A stretch of DNA of 64,000 bases from Melitaea cinxia (Eukaryota > Arthropoda > Insecta > Lepidoptera > Nymphalidae): contig NC_059395.1 of the NCBI RefSeq assembly GCF_905220565.1, positions 13,247,289 to 13,311,288 on the forward strand. Reading direction: 5' to 3'. A model generated the notes under the pieces. That model was not told the DNA's origin, ran no database searches, and was given only the letters and a program-made list of their open reading frames with translations. Shown piece by piece: positions 28,128-39,590 of the stretch (position 1 is the stretch's first letter; each line of letters opens with the position of its first letter). A program made the translations under genes and the position numbers.

Positions 28128-28720
28128 TGCATTAATTATATTCACTAAAATAGGAACACTGTTTTAGTTTGAATTGTATAATACAAAAAACAATCGCTAA
28201 CAACAGACATTGACAAACCATTAACCAAATATAGCGCCTGTCAGTTGACTTTTCTTTAAGTTTGGCAACAAAATTAACAGATAATATAAAGGTAAGGGCT
28301 TTAAAACTTCTAATTTCTGAATGCAAATTTTTTAAAACCATATTGTTATTTTTAATAACAAAAAATACTAAAAATCGTAATTAAAAAAAAATCATCTGTA
28401 AAGTAGATTTTTTTAACTTTATATCTGATGCACTAGAATATTCATTTTAAGAATTAAATATTGACAAATAATATTAACCTTATTTTCTATTTATAGATTT
28501 TATGTTAATTTGTAAAGTATATTGACTCATGTAACCAATAATTCCATTAAATATTGTTATAAATACACACGACTAAAAATTATTTAATGCAATACTAAAT
28601 AAAAAAAGACTAACATTATAATTATCATAAATAAACGTTTTAGATGTGCTAATGGATATTTTTACAATGAAAAAAAAAATGTTAGAACGATATTAGTTGT
28701 TGTCTATAGAATATTAGTTT
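28128..28720 (-). promoter_or_regulatory. Upstream region of the CEP43-like gene
   Basis: AT-rich, no repeat or gene seen. It presumably holds the leader and possibly a 5' UTR intron ending at about 28,146. I see no clear TATA or initiator that would fix a start site. Confidence 0.3.
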
Positions 28721-29600
28721 ATTATATCTTTGCGAACGTGCTCGATTACAAGGGGTGAAGGCTTGCGCCGGGAAAATGTAGGATTCAGTCAGTCGGGTCG
28801 AGAACGCGTGAGAGGTCGGTGCATTTGTTGCCCTTACGTTTAATATATAATGAAACTTTAAGTCTGCTTTTCAACCATATCTATAAAGGAACAGAAAAAA
28901 GTATTTTTCTTTTCATTTTTCAGGCGACTTTATCTTTTCCTCTGAGAAAATTATTTAATTGTGAGCATATAAGTGACAAATTATTAGTGGCGGGAAACCG
29001 TTTGATATCTCGCTTGACGTGTTGTTTTATATGTGTACATAGAGAGAAGAGCTGTCTGCCCTAGAGGGCGGCCGACATGCTGGATTCGTCGTGAATCGAT
29101 ATTTTTGGATCATTGTAGAGCAGAAACCATGTGGTTTGCAGCTCAATAAAGGTAGGAATAACGAATGTAGTTGTTCTAATACAAAAGTAGCATGTTCTAC
29201 TACCATTATAATTAATTTCAGTAACCTTAGCCCCACATCGGGCGCCAATGTTATGACTAAGCTAACTGACAACTAAACTTCAATCAAAAATTAATTATAA
29301 AATAAAGTTGCAGAACAAATGTTGTTCATTATACAAAATTTAATTAAAACTTTCGCAACACTGGTTGCAATGTAAAATACTTTCTATTCTGCAGAAATAA
29401 AAATATTTTAATTTTAAAATAAAAAGTAACGATTTGTATCAATGGTATAGTCGCGTAAGACATATTTTATTTCTATACTACGAGTAACACTCAAAATTCG
29501 AAAACTTTTGAGGTTCAATAAATATACATAAAAGTCTCTACTAGAGTTTTATAGTAGGCTCATATTTTTTAAATGATAAAATGTATAAAAAAAAAGTTTA
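28721..29600 (-). mobile_element. Possible LTR retrotransposon remnant with primer-binding site
   Basis: At 29,230-29,247 the minus strand reads TGGCGCCCGATGTGGGGC, the form of a tRNA primer-binding site. It is one base from TGTTATGAC (29,249 on +), which could be the inner edge of an LTR extending rightwards. No gag/pol frame and no second LTR are found, so both the boundaries and the call are tentative. Confidence 0.3.
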
Positions 29601-29877
29601 AATCTAATTCTGTTTGAACTCTGGATTCAAAATAAAGATTAATCAAATAAAAAAAATTATACAGATTATAAGTAATACATAGGTAATAACCAAAATATTT
29701 GATAACTTCCCTATAATATTTTAATCGCTCGTTAATAAATAATAAAATTTAAATTATCTATAATTATGTTTTAGACAAAACTACTACATTAGGCTTAAGT
29801 GATGAAAAACTCTTTGTACCTTTCCATTCTTATCGTAATCATGTTGCATATAAATATCTATAACATACTGTAGGTAG

Positions 29878-30442
29878 AGACAGAGTCATCTGTGCCTACG
29901 TTAAGCAACTTAATGCTTGTGTCATAGGTTTTTCGATAAATACTATCTATAGTTTAGTAGTATTATCTATAATACTTATATAATAATTGTGTTTGCAGGC
30001 AAACGACAAAAAACCGACTTCAATTATATCGACAACGTAGGTAGATGAAAAAATAGTGAAGTAAATACGCATTATCAAAGATTACTCCAAAAGTTGTAAT
30101 CAGATCTCGATGAAATTTAAATGTGACCACATGATAAACATCGGCTTTCGATTAAATTTAAAATCAACAAAATCGATACACCCAGTAAAAAGTTATGCGA
30201 ATTTTCGAGAATTTCTCTCGATTTCTCTGGGATACCATCATCAGATCCTGGTTTCCTTACTGGTTCTCCTTACGTAAAATAATATATATATATATATACA
30301 CGGTTGAATTAAGTAACCTCCTCCTTTTTTTGAAGTCGGTTAAAAAAGAATACATATATCACACCTAGATTCGAGGAGAGAATCGAAACCACAGCCCCTG
30401 GAGCAGAAAGCAGGGTCACTACAAACTGGACCAACGGGATAG
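29878..30442 (-). mobile_element. tRNA-derived SINE interrupted by a Helentron-like element
   Basis: The left part 29,878-29,984 (TAAGCAACTTAATGCTTGTG) and right part 30,347-30,442 (CCCCTGGAGCAGAAAGCAGG) match the two halves of the repeat at 43,998-44,246. The Helentron-like copy 29,985-30,346 sits between them. The right part has a reversed B-box (GAGAATCGAAACC). Confidence 0.6.
29985..30346 (-). mobile_element. Helentron-like non-autonomous element, copy 2
   Basis: AATTGTGTTTGCAGGCAAAC at the left, palindrome intact, and CTCCTCC(T)n GAAGTCGGTT at the right. 362 bp, so it has an internal deletion relative to copy 1. Inserted in a SINE. Confidence 0.65.
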
Positions 30443-30449
30443 TCGTGAA

Positions 30450-33380
30450 ATTAGAATTAAATATGTTATTATATTAATATTATAATTAAATATTAATGTC
30501 ATCTAATTGGAATTTAAAAAAAAACTAAAATCTTGCTTAATTCATCCAGTGATATAAAAATTAGCAAACATTGTTTTGATTACAGTACAGTACTATGCTC
30601 ATGTATGCATTATTTTTAATATGTATACAGTGTAATTTTAAGGTATAACTTACCACAAAAGGTAATAACAGCAGTATTTTTACGTGTGAGTAAGCTAGGC
30701 GGCCTCGAGAAACTTAAAGAAATGGGAACACCGAATAGCTTTACAAAGTATAAAAAGAGAATAAACAATAAACGAATGTTACGTACAAATATACAGATTG
30801 TTCACGATATGAGATATTTGTTATCTTATTGAAATCCATATTCTTACGTTATTTGGAACGTATTTTCTGGAAAATTATGGTAATATGTATCCTTTAGACA
30901 CATTGAATATATTTATATGTAATGAATATATTATATAATTACGTTGACAATCTACAATAATTTACAGAAAACACAAAAATATCAACTTAATATTTATAAT
31001 TGGAATGACTATTAACATAGCCGTTTCAGCTATCGTAACCTTGTTTTCGGATTCGTGTTGTCATAAAATTGAGTTTTCACCCGTATTCGTACAATACACG
31101 ATGGTAGCGCAAAACTTCAATATTGACACGAAAAAAAAAAAGAACATGACAATGTCAACAGTCAAATGTTTCCCGAATTCAGTTCATGCTCACGTGAGCT
31201 TAACAGGGATTATATTCACGAATAAAATCGTAGAAAATATAACCTTCATTCTTTCTTAAATAATGATTACACGTATTAACACCCATTCTTAATAAAGTCC
31301 TAAAACTCTAATCTAAGCTTATAATAAGCTTACTGCGCGAGAATAGAAAATAAAAATATCAAAATAATTTTCTTTAGCTTTCGTAAGCCATGAGAAGTAA
31401 ACAAAGAAACTTATATCCGTAGATCCGTTTCATATCGTATTTTTAAAACGTTATATTCAAAGGTCCGTTTGAATATTTATCTAGTTTTTTTACAAACAAA
31501 GGACTATAGTTTTGTTTATAAAAATTGGATTTTTAATGCATGTTATAATCAATATTGTATTGTAACAATAGGATTAATCTTCAGAATATTGTAAAACGCA
31601 GGTATTACATACTTAAATTTAAAACAATGTCCTTTTAAGCCTATTTGGTTTGCAAAACTTCGCCTAATTTTTTAACCACTTGACAATAGTTTACATTTTA
31701 TTTGTATCTCGGTCTAAACCTTAAGATTTTTATTCCATTTACGAGTTGATGAATAAATTACTAGATTCGTTCCCAAAGTATTATGAAAGCGTACCTTCGT
31801 TCACCCATCCTTCTGTGTTTTTTCTGTTTTTGGTATAGGGCTGTGTTTTTGTAATGGTAATACATAGTTATTGGATTTTTTTACAGAATAAAAAAAATAT
31901 TAATAAGATAGCAAATAGGGTTTATTTCCTTTTTCTGCGTTTTTTACCTCAATATATTAAAAAAAACTAATGCTAAGTACGTAGTTCTGGAACACTGATT
32001 GACTCACATTTATTTGGTTTTTCATTATTACATATCAAGCATAGATTACACGACCTTAACCTGCATAGCAATTTATCGAATGCTGATATCCACTTTATTT
32101 CTAGTTCTACACGTGACTTGATTCTAATGATGATTTTATCACATTTTTAGTGCTATTGTGACCAATTCTATTAATTGCAGTGGTTTTCTTAACTGACTTG
32201 TATCCTATGTATTATTAGAATATCATGCAGTTGGCAACTTAAAAATCAATACCTAGGCCACACAGATAGGGCCACAATATATGGGTGATAAATAAAAATA
32301 AATCGTTATTAATTATTATTTTAATACAACATAATAAACTTATTAACAACACCCATTTTCTTCTATATTTTCTTACCAATAATTAATATTAAACAAGCAA
32401 TATTTTTGACTAATAACAGACGAGTAAAACGAGTAACGCAGCTTAAACGTTTTTTACGAACTTCGTAACTTATCAGCGCTTTTAGTTATTAAACATTTGA
32501 ATATATGTAACTGGTTATGTGGGTAGTTCAGGGTTTCCCAACGAAACGGTTGTTATTTTTAGAGACAATCAATACAAGCGTTTGCTTATTATATCAGTAA
32601 TGAGGAAAAATTATATACGCTTGATTTAGTAGGTATATGATATATTTGGACAATATTCCGAATTTTACTATAAAGTGTATTTTATTTATTGAGTATATTA
32701 ATGTTTCTATTCACATACACAAATTTTCTTAGTAAAAATCGTATGTCCTGGTAAGCAAAAACTATTGATTTTGTCTCTATATATGAAGCAGTCATAAATT
32801 ACTTCTGCTATGGACAAATCTAAATTATTCTCTCTTATTCCTCTAATTACGCCACCTCATTAGACCTTTGATAACAGAATATTCCTATAAAAAGCAGTTC
32901 TGTGTTGAGGTTGAATTGCTAATTAGAGTGAACCGTTCAAAAATAAATCTTAACTGATACGTACTTTTTTACCTTTACCAGCATATCTTGCAATTCCACC
33001 TGGCAATTTTCATCAATCCTATGAATCTATAAGTTCTACATGACATTGGCAAAATGATCTGTGCTCATTTGGCACTATTGAAAGCCATTAACTCTGAAAA
33101 AGAAGAAGAAGTATTAATTTTAGTAGTAATAATTGTAGTAGTAATTTTACTTCTCCGTTCTGATGACAGCGTAAACATATTCTTTGTGTCGGACTTATAA
33201 TTTTTAGGATTACCCTCATACAGATAAGAACAGGTTATTCAAGAATTTTGAATCACTTTTATAAAGACGCCAAACTAACATAAATCTATACAAATAAATA
33301 AAATAGGAGTGTCTGTTGGTAATATTAAAATAACTGTACGGACCCATATGGATGTATATACCGTACATATACCAAAATAA
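30450..33380. other. AT-rich intergenic sequence
   Basis: No gene, RNA or repeat with a recognisable boundary. Small frames (for example 31,005-31,259) have no protein-like composition. A short TAGTAGTAAT-type simple repeat lies near 33,105-33,145. Confidence 0.6.
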
Positions 33381-33389
33381 CATTGATTA

Positions 33390-33550
33390 CAATTTTTGTC
33401 TGTCTGTCTGTTTGTTCCGGCCGGTCTGTTCACTGCCAGCCTTCCACTTTTATTTTGGAAATTTATTTATTTTATTACTGTGCGAACTGAAAAATAACTT
33501 TTTTGTTGAATTTCACGCGGACGAAGCCGCGGGGACAGCTAGGATTAATA
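33390..33550. repeat. End of a dispersed repeat
   Basis: Contains TGTCTGTCTGTCTGTTTGTT and ends ACGCGGACGAAGCCGCGGGG followed by ACAGCTAGGA. The GAAGCCGCGGGNACAGCTAG phrase also ends repeats near 61,735 and, in reverse, 47,188. Class unknown. Confidence 0.5.
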
Positions 33551-33604
33551 AATACATTATATCGATCTCTTTTTCGCAAAATACGCAGTGCAGTGGAACG
33601 TTAC

Positions 33605-33870
33605 TTTCAGGGCTGCTGGGCATAGGCCGCTTTCTCCATGTAGGTGAAGGCTTGGATCCACCACGCTGCTCCACTTCGGTTTGGCGGATGTGTACTCTAC
33701 TTTGAATATCGATCGCTATCAGGTATTGACGATAACAACCGGAACCGACGGCTTAACATGCTCTTCAAGTCACGGTGGGGAGACCCGCAAGAACAGACAT
33801 TCAAACCGGAAAGAAATATTTGTACAAATACAAATGTCCGCCCCGAGCGGAAATCGAACTCTCAAACCTC
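33605..33870 (-). mobile_element. tRNA-related SINE, family B
   Basis: CTGGGCATAGGCC and GATCGCTATCAGG blocks as in 17,191-17,515, with the reversed B-box region CGGAAATCGAACTCTC at the right. Diverged but nearly complete. Confidence 0.6.
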
Positions 33871-34022
33871 ACCTCGCACCAAAGCGGTTGTATTATATTA
33901 TAATACTATTATAGTTAAGTAAATAATATCAAGCAAGAATCAAGCTCGCAACCTTTGGAGTTAAGGCGACTACTTACCCCACTGTACTAAAATTGTTGTC
34001 GTGTAATTAAAACATTATATGG

Positions 34023-34100
34023 TTCGCTTTAGCCCGTAATATTCCACTGCTGGGCATAGGCCTCTTTTCCCATATGGGAAAAGGGTCTGAGCTTAAGAGT
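34023..34100 (-). mobile_element. SINE family B fragment
   Basis: TAATATTCCACTGCTGGGCATAGGCC fits the family B core by its pieces (CTGCTGGGCATAGGCC). Only about 75 bases remain. Confidence 0.5.
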
Positions 34101-34429
34101 TTTGTTTACAAACATAATGAAAAAAGGGTATTTTACCCGAAACAACTCTTAAGAATATGAGTGACATGGAAGCCTACGAAGTCTACGATTTATAAATATG
34201 CTGCACAGTCACGGGTGACTGGCTCCAAACACTGTTCAACTGAGACGTGATTCGCCAAGTCACGTGTGATCTGAAAAATGTTACGGTCTTAGTTTCACTT
34301 GTGTGGAGAATACCAAATGACGCGAAAACTTACACTGCGCTAGCCATAAGGAAATAGGAGAGGCTTTAAATTAAATTACATGAGTAAGCTTGATTAATTT
34401 GTTAAACGTAAGATAATAATCTAAATATC

Positions 34430-35413
34430 TATATATTAATACGTGAAGCAAAAACTTTGTACCCCTTTTTACGAAAATTGCGCGGACGGAGGAGTATGAA
34501 ATTTTGTACACTTACAGCTTATATAGAGAAGGAGTGCAGAATGCTAATATTTTAAAAAAATTATGCATAAAAATATATTAAATCAAAAATTCAAATCAAA
34601 TCATAAAAAAAACATTACGCACACTACCATGTATTTAACACACACGCATATTATACTATTTTGTTGATTGACAGTCTGTAGTCAAATTGAATAAATGAAA
34701 AGAGGTTCTGTATTTTCATTATTTTTTGAGTTTTATTTTAATTTACATTTTTAATTATGGTCGAATTTCAACCACTGGGCAACAACTAGTTATTATTTAT
34801 TATATACATTTATTTATAAAGATTTATATTAAGTATTACGTATATATTTATACATATCATTACATAGTATAAAACAAAGTCGCTTCCCCCTGTCTGTATG
34901 CCTCCACAAGTTCGCGCCAAAAATAGCGTGAACTCATGTGTTTTGCTCATAGTCACCACGCTGGGCAGGCGGGTTGGTGACCGCAGGGCCGGCTTTGACG
35001 AATCAAAGTCGCTGTTCGTCTTCGGCCTGTGCATTTCAAAGGCAGCAGTTGGATGGTTGTCCTGCCATCGGTCGACTTTTTAAGTTCCAAGGTGGTAGTG
35101 GAACTGTGTTATTTCTTAGACACTCACATGGAGAGAGGGGGTGGCTATATTCTTTACTACCATAGCCACATAGCAGATGCTTATATCTTTAAAACTACAT
35201 AACGGATTTTGATGCGGTTTTCTTTAGTAAATAGAGTGATTCCAGATAAAGGTTTATATGCATAAGAGACATGCATAATATACTAGAGGAACACTGATAG
35301 TTTTATAGGTTTCTAATGTGTTGTCGTAAATAAATCATTTTCTTTTCTCTTACATTGCAAATATTTATTTTATATTAGCATTGCAATCGCGCGAAGCCGG
35401 GGCGGGCCGCTAG
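34430..35413. repeat. Dispersed repeat split by an RTE-derived SINE-like insert
   Basis: The left part starts with TAATACGTGAAGCAAAAAC at 34,438. The right part 35,173-35,413 ends CGCGAAGCCGGGGCGGGCCG followed by CTAGTA, a common end in lepidopteran repeats. Between them 34,895-35,172 matches the 9,410 and 59,050 repeats. The pairing of left and right parts is inference. Confidence 0.45.
34895..35172 (-). mobile_element. RTE-derived 3' end / SINE-like repeat
   Basis: CTCCACAAGTTCGCGCCAAA and CACGCTGGGCAGGCGGGTTG as in 9,410-9,650, continuing with CCAAGGTGGTAGTGGAACTG, the reverse complement of the 59,050-59,395 copy. Confidence 0.65.
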
Positions 35414-35430
35414 TAAAGTATAATATGTAA

Positions 35431-35846
35431 AATTGTGTTTGCTCGCAAACGAAAAAAAAACCGACTTCAATAACATCGACAAGTAATAAATAACACGTAG
35501 GTAAACACACGTAGGTACGCGCTATCAAAACTTACTCAAAAATTCATCAGATCTCGATCAAAACCATTAGGGACAACATGATCAAGAATCAGTTTTCGAT
35601 CGGAATTATCAGAAACGGTACACCGAGTGAAAAGTTATGCGGTATAAGACAACGTAGGAAGACGAAAAAATAGTATTAGTTGTTAGATCTCAAATTTAAA
35701 TGGGACCACATGACATAATGCACCACATTTTGATTTAAAAAAATCATTGATATCGGTCCACCCAGTCAAAAGTTCTGAGGTAACATACATAAAAGAAAAT
35801 ACAGTCGAATTGAGAACCTACTCCTTTTTTGGAATTTAGTTAAAAA
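35431..35846 (-). mobile_element. Helentron-like non-autonomous element, copy 3
   Basis: AATTGTGTTTGCTCGCAAAC at the left edge and CTCC(T)n GGAATTTAGTT, a decayed terminal repeat, at the right. It shares a specific variant (AACACGTAGGTAAACACACG) with the interrupted copy at 39,499-39,590. Confidence 0.6.
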
Positions 35847-36820
35847 CAAACCAATGAAGTAGTAAATGCTGCAGCTTTTCAATCATATAAGGTCCGGGGC
35901 ATTAAAGAGCTAGTTTTAGAGAAGACCTATATATAATACCGAGAACATATTCCGTCTACACTTCAAATAAACGATATTATGTGGCAATAATCACGTTTTC
36001 ATCAAAATAACATGCTAATTCTTACCTTCAAAAAATCTCTAAGCTTATCCCGTAATTTAGCAACTACATATCCATATATGTACGTACTACTTACAATAAC
36101 TTTGTCTTCCGTTTTCTATCAATTTTCCCCATTATCTTTCTGTTATATCCTTACATACATTTGTATTGATAAATTAGTTATCTTTACTATCATATCCTTG
36201 TACACCCAATGACCTAAACTATATATCAATGGTTAACATATCCTCCGGAACACGGTAGCCTGATAGAGATCACTGTCGAGCGATAGAGTTGCCATCCGTA
36301 AGAAAATAATTAAAGAATAATTGTATTTTATTTATCTATAATGTAAAATTTGCAGTGTTTTTTTTTTCTCTTAAAGTCCGATTACTCACGACATACTTTA
36401 AGGTTACGTAAAGTAATTTCTAAAGAGCTTAAATAGAAAAAGCTGATTATTTTATCTAGTTTTTGGTTATCTCATTCATGGTAAGGTAATAAATAATTGA
36501 TATTTACACAAAAGTTGTTTTGGTAAGAAATACATGGTAAAATCTGTCGTCTAAATTCATATTGGAGTGTGTGTTTCGACAGTTCTGGGTGCGCAGCTAA
36601 TAAAGTGAAATTACCGATACAGCTTGTTGACGGTGCTCCGTGCCGGCTGTCACCCGACGAATCTAAAGTTATGAATGTTTCTGTTACGCCTGTCCCAACT
36701 AAATGAAAATCGTTAGTTGAAATATGAAAAAACTATTTAACAGAAACATTTTAATTTGTATTTTCCCTTTTATTTGTGAATAAAAAATGTACATTGTTAA
36801 TATGCAAGAATCCAATGTCG
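35847..36820. other. Intergenic sequence, nothing assigned
   Basis: No recognisable gene. A less AT-rich patch at 36,565-36,700 (GTGCTCCGTGCCGGCTGTCA) stands out, but no frame, splice pattern or repeat match explains it. Confidence 0.5.
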
Positions 36821-36824
36821 CTTA

Positions 36825-37240
36825 TCTATACTAATATTATAAAGCTGAAGAGTTTGTTTGCTTGTTTGTTTGTTTGAACGCGCTAATCTCAGAAACTACT
36901 GGTCTAATTTGAAAAATTATTTTAGTGTTAGATAACCCATTTATCGAGGAAGGTTATATGCGATATATCATCACGTTAAGACCAAAAGGAACGAAGCACC
37001 ATTGAAGAATGTTTCAAAATCGGGGGTTCTTTTTTCCTTTTGAGAGCTTCCGCTGCGTGCGCTGTGAAAACAGTTAAAGTTTCGCAAAAATCATGTATGA
37101 CAAAATTGATCCTCTTTAAAAGTTCTAAAAAAGTCCGCGAAAGTCAGTCTAAAAAAAGTCAACCTTAAAAAATAGATATATATATCTATCTTTTAAGGTT
37201 GACTCACCTTTTGTTATGCTAACCAAGTTTGTTCTAAAAT
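36825..37240 (+). repeat. Dispersed repeat starting CTATACTAATATTATAAAG
   Basis: The opening CTATACTAATATTATAAAGC then GTTTGTTTGCTTGTTTGTTT is a frequent lepidopteran repeat start. It includes the 24-bp-arm palindrome at 37,157-37,204. The class is uncertain (Helitron- or RTE-related). Confidence 0.45.
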
Positions 37241-37289
37241 AATGCATTATTGCGAATACGTTATTCATCACAAGTATTTAATTTAAAAT

Positions 37290-39498
37290 AAAATAGCCTT
37301 TTACATAATTCGATTTCAATGAGTATCTCAGGAGGATAGGATATCGCAGTTTTAAAATCTCCATCAATATGGAAAAAAGTAATTATTCGCCCTATCCTTA
37401 AAACCGATAACCCCTTAGAGTTAAAAGATCTGCAACCTATAAGCATCCTACCATGTATGTCGAAAATTCTGGAAAAAATTGTACATGGACAGCTTTCACA
37501 ATTTCTTGACGTCAACAATATTCTCCCAGAAAAACAATCAGGTTTCCGTAAGAATCATAGCACCGTAACAGCGCTTATAGATGTAGTAGATGACAGATTG
37601 AATGTGCAAGATAAAGGGGAGGAAACCATCCTAGTGCTACACTAGACTACTCACGTGCATTTGATACCGTAAATATACCGCTTCTGCTTTCTAAATTGCA
37701 CTACTATGGTCTCTCTCCAGATGCTGTCGAGTGGTTTTCTAATTACTTAAATAATAGAACACAAGTAGTGGAGACAATGGATGAAGATGGAACTGTAGTT
37801 CACTCGAGACCTAGATTTATAAACAAGGGTGTTCCGCAAGGATCAATTTTAGGTCCTTTATTATTAATACTTTATTGCGCCGACTTGGAAAAGAATGTGA
37901 GTACAGTAAGTATCCACACCTATGCCGACGATATACAAGTTTACATTTCTTTTAAAGCAAACGACACTTTAAGTGCAATATAAAAGCTTAATTATGATCT
38001 ACGAAATATATATGCATGGTCAGAAAGTAACGGTTTGGTACTTAATCCAAACAAAACGAAGTATTTAGTTTTGGGAACCTCCAAACAGATTAAAGAGATA
38101 ACATGTAAAGCACCTATAATAAAATAAACAAAGTAGACATAGAACGGGTTAGTGAGGCTAGGAATTTGGGCGTTATAATGGATCAACATCTTAGATTCGA
38201 AGAGTAAATCTTTAAAACTGTACGAAACTGCTTTTACAGATTGAAGGTTTTATATCAGACCAGACCTTATGTATCGGCTGAAATCCGTGTAAGGCTATGC
38301 GAGGCGCTAGTTTTGTCAAAGTTGAATTATGCTGACATTGTGACAGGCCCTAGATTATTAAAACGCACGAAAGACATGGTACAACGTGTCCAGAATGCAT
38401 GTGCTCGGTTTTGTTTTGACATTCCCCCGCGCACACATGTAACACCACGCCTCAATGAAAAGGGTCTATTGAGAATGGAAGGTCGAAGGCCACTGCATTT
38501 CGCTACGTTGCTGTTTGGTATAGTTAAAAGTAAAGTTCCTAAGTATCTTTTTTCGAAACTAAACTGGGCAAAGGATTGTAACAAGAAGTATAATACTAGA
38601 GCGACCTCCTATTTGATGCTGATACCCCAACATCACTCCGCCGCTTACCGGGGATGCTTTAAATACTCTGCGGCCAAAATCTTGAATGATATCCCACCGC
38701 CACTAAGGGAGCTGGCATCGCTTGTCAATTTTAAAACAATATACAACAAATACCTAATTAAGGAACAGGTACAGAACTTGTAAGAGCCGATTAATGATAA
38801 ACTACTGTACCACCGGTACCTGCTTATTTTTAATAAAATAAAAGACCAACTGGAAGGGATGTTTAGTGTGTAATGTGTGTGTGGATGATGTATCTATATG
38901 TGTATCTATGTATAGATATATATTTATTATATGTGTACTTTATAATATTTGGTATTGTTGGTTACTACGTATAGTCTTACTGAATTATTAGATACTATTT
39001 ATTGGTTGCTGCCGCTGTCGTTCGCATGGTACCCGAAGTGGCTACTGAAAATCAGCGTATGAAATTAAGGGATCTTACTATGGTCACAAGTGCTGAGTGG
39101 CCATCCTTTTTGGACGGTACACTGCTGTACAGGTGTAAATAACTTTGTTAGATGAATTTTGTGTTAAGTTTACAGTTATTTTAATTTTTTTTTTTAATTC
39201 TTTTTTACTCTTTTCTTCACATTCATGTGCAAACTTATAAAGAGAGGCTGTATTTGTTGCTTTTTTATTATTATTACTCTTTTCATTTTATTTTTTATTT
39301 TAGTTTTTTTTATTTGATAAAACTTTACTTTTCATATTTTAAATCAATTATTTAAATTTTTGGTTACATTTTTACTTAATTTTGACTTTTTTAATTTTTT
39401 TTATTGTATTTGTGCTCTCATTGTGTTTGTTGTATGTCTGTAAGCAGGGTATGTGTCTCAAATAAATGTCTTTCTTTCTTCTTTCTTTCTTTCTTTCA
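37290..39498 (+). mobile_element. Jockey-clade LINE, 5'-truncated and decayed
   Basis: Reverse-transcriptase remnants on + in several frames. SILPCMSKILEKIVHGQL and SGFRKNHSTVTALIDVVDD lie in 37,430-37,640. After a frame break at about 37,640 come DYSRAFDTVN, INKGVPQGSILGPLLLILY and the catalytic YADD (37,660-37,980). Beyond the stop at 37,981 there are NGLVLNPNKTK pieces, then the C-terminal part (38,241-38,783). The element ends in a (CTTT)n tail at 39,470-39,498. Several stops and shifts, so it is inactive. It lies inside a Helentron-like repeat. Confidence 0.85.
38241..38783 (+). pseudogene. C-terminal ORF of the Jockey LINE polymerase
   Basis: 180-residue open stretch: LKVLYQTRPYVSAEIRVRLC, LNYADIVTGPRLLKRTKDMV and VQNACARFCFDIPPRTHVTP, then ILNDIPPPLRELASLVNFK. 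This is the conserved post-RT region of insect Jockey/CR1-like LINEs. Its own stop is at 38,781. It is part of the decayed element, not a host gene. Confidence 0.8.
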
Positions 39499-39590
39499 GA
39501 TCTAATGAATTTTTGAGTAAATTTTGATAACGCGTACCTACGTGTGTTTACCTACGTGTTATTACTTGTCCATGTAATTGAAGTAAACGA
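39499..39590 (+). mobile_element. Helentron-like copy truncated by the Jockey LINE
   Basis: AGATCTAATGAATTTTTGAG then TACCTACGTGTGTTTACC is the reverse complement of 35,484-35,550 inside copy 3, and it continues to TGTAATTGAAGT, the start of the terminal repeat. The left half of this copy is not found next to the LINE. Confidence 0.6.

Noticed and set aside
28128..28145. N-terminal extension of the CEP43-like protein starting at GTG
   Set aside because: GTG is not a normal eukaryotic start; the ATG at 28,127 has a good context and begins just before the conserved domain.
33352..33922. Several open frames around 33.4-33.9 kb
   Set aside because: They run through a dispersed-repeat end and a family B SINE; no protein similarity recognised.
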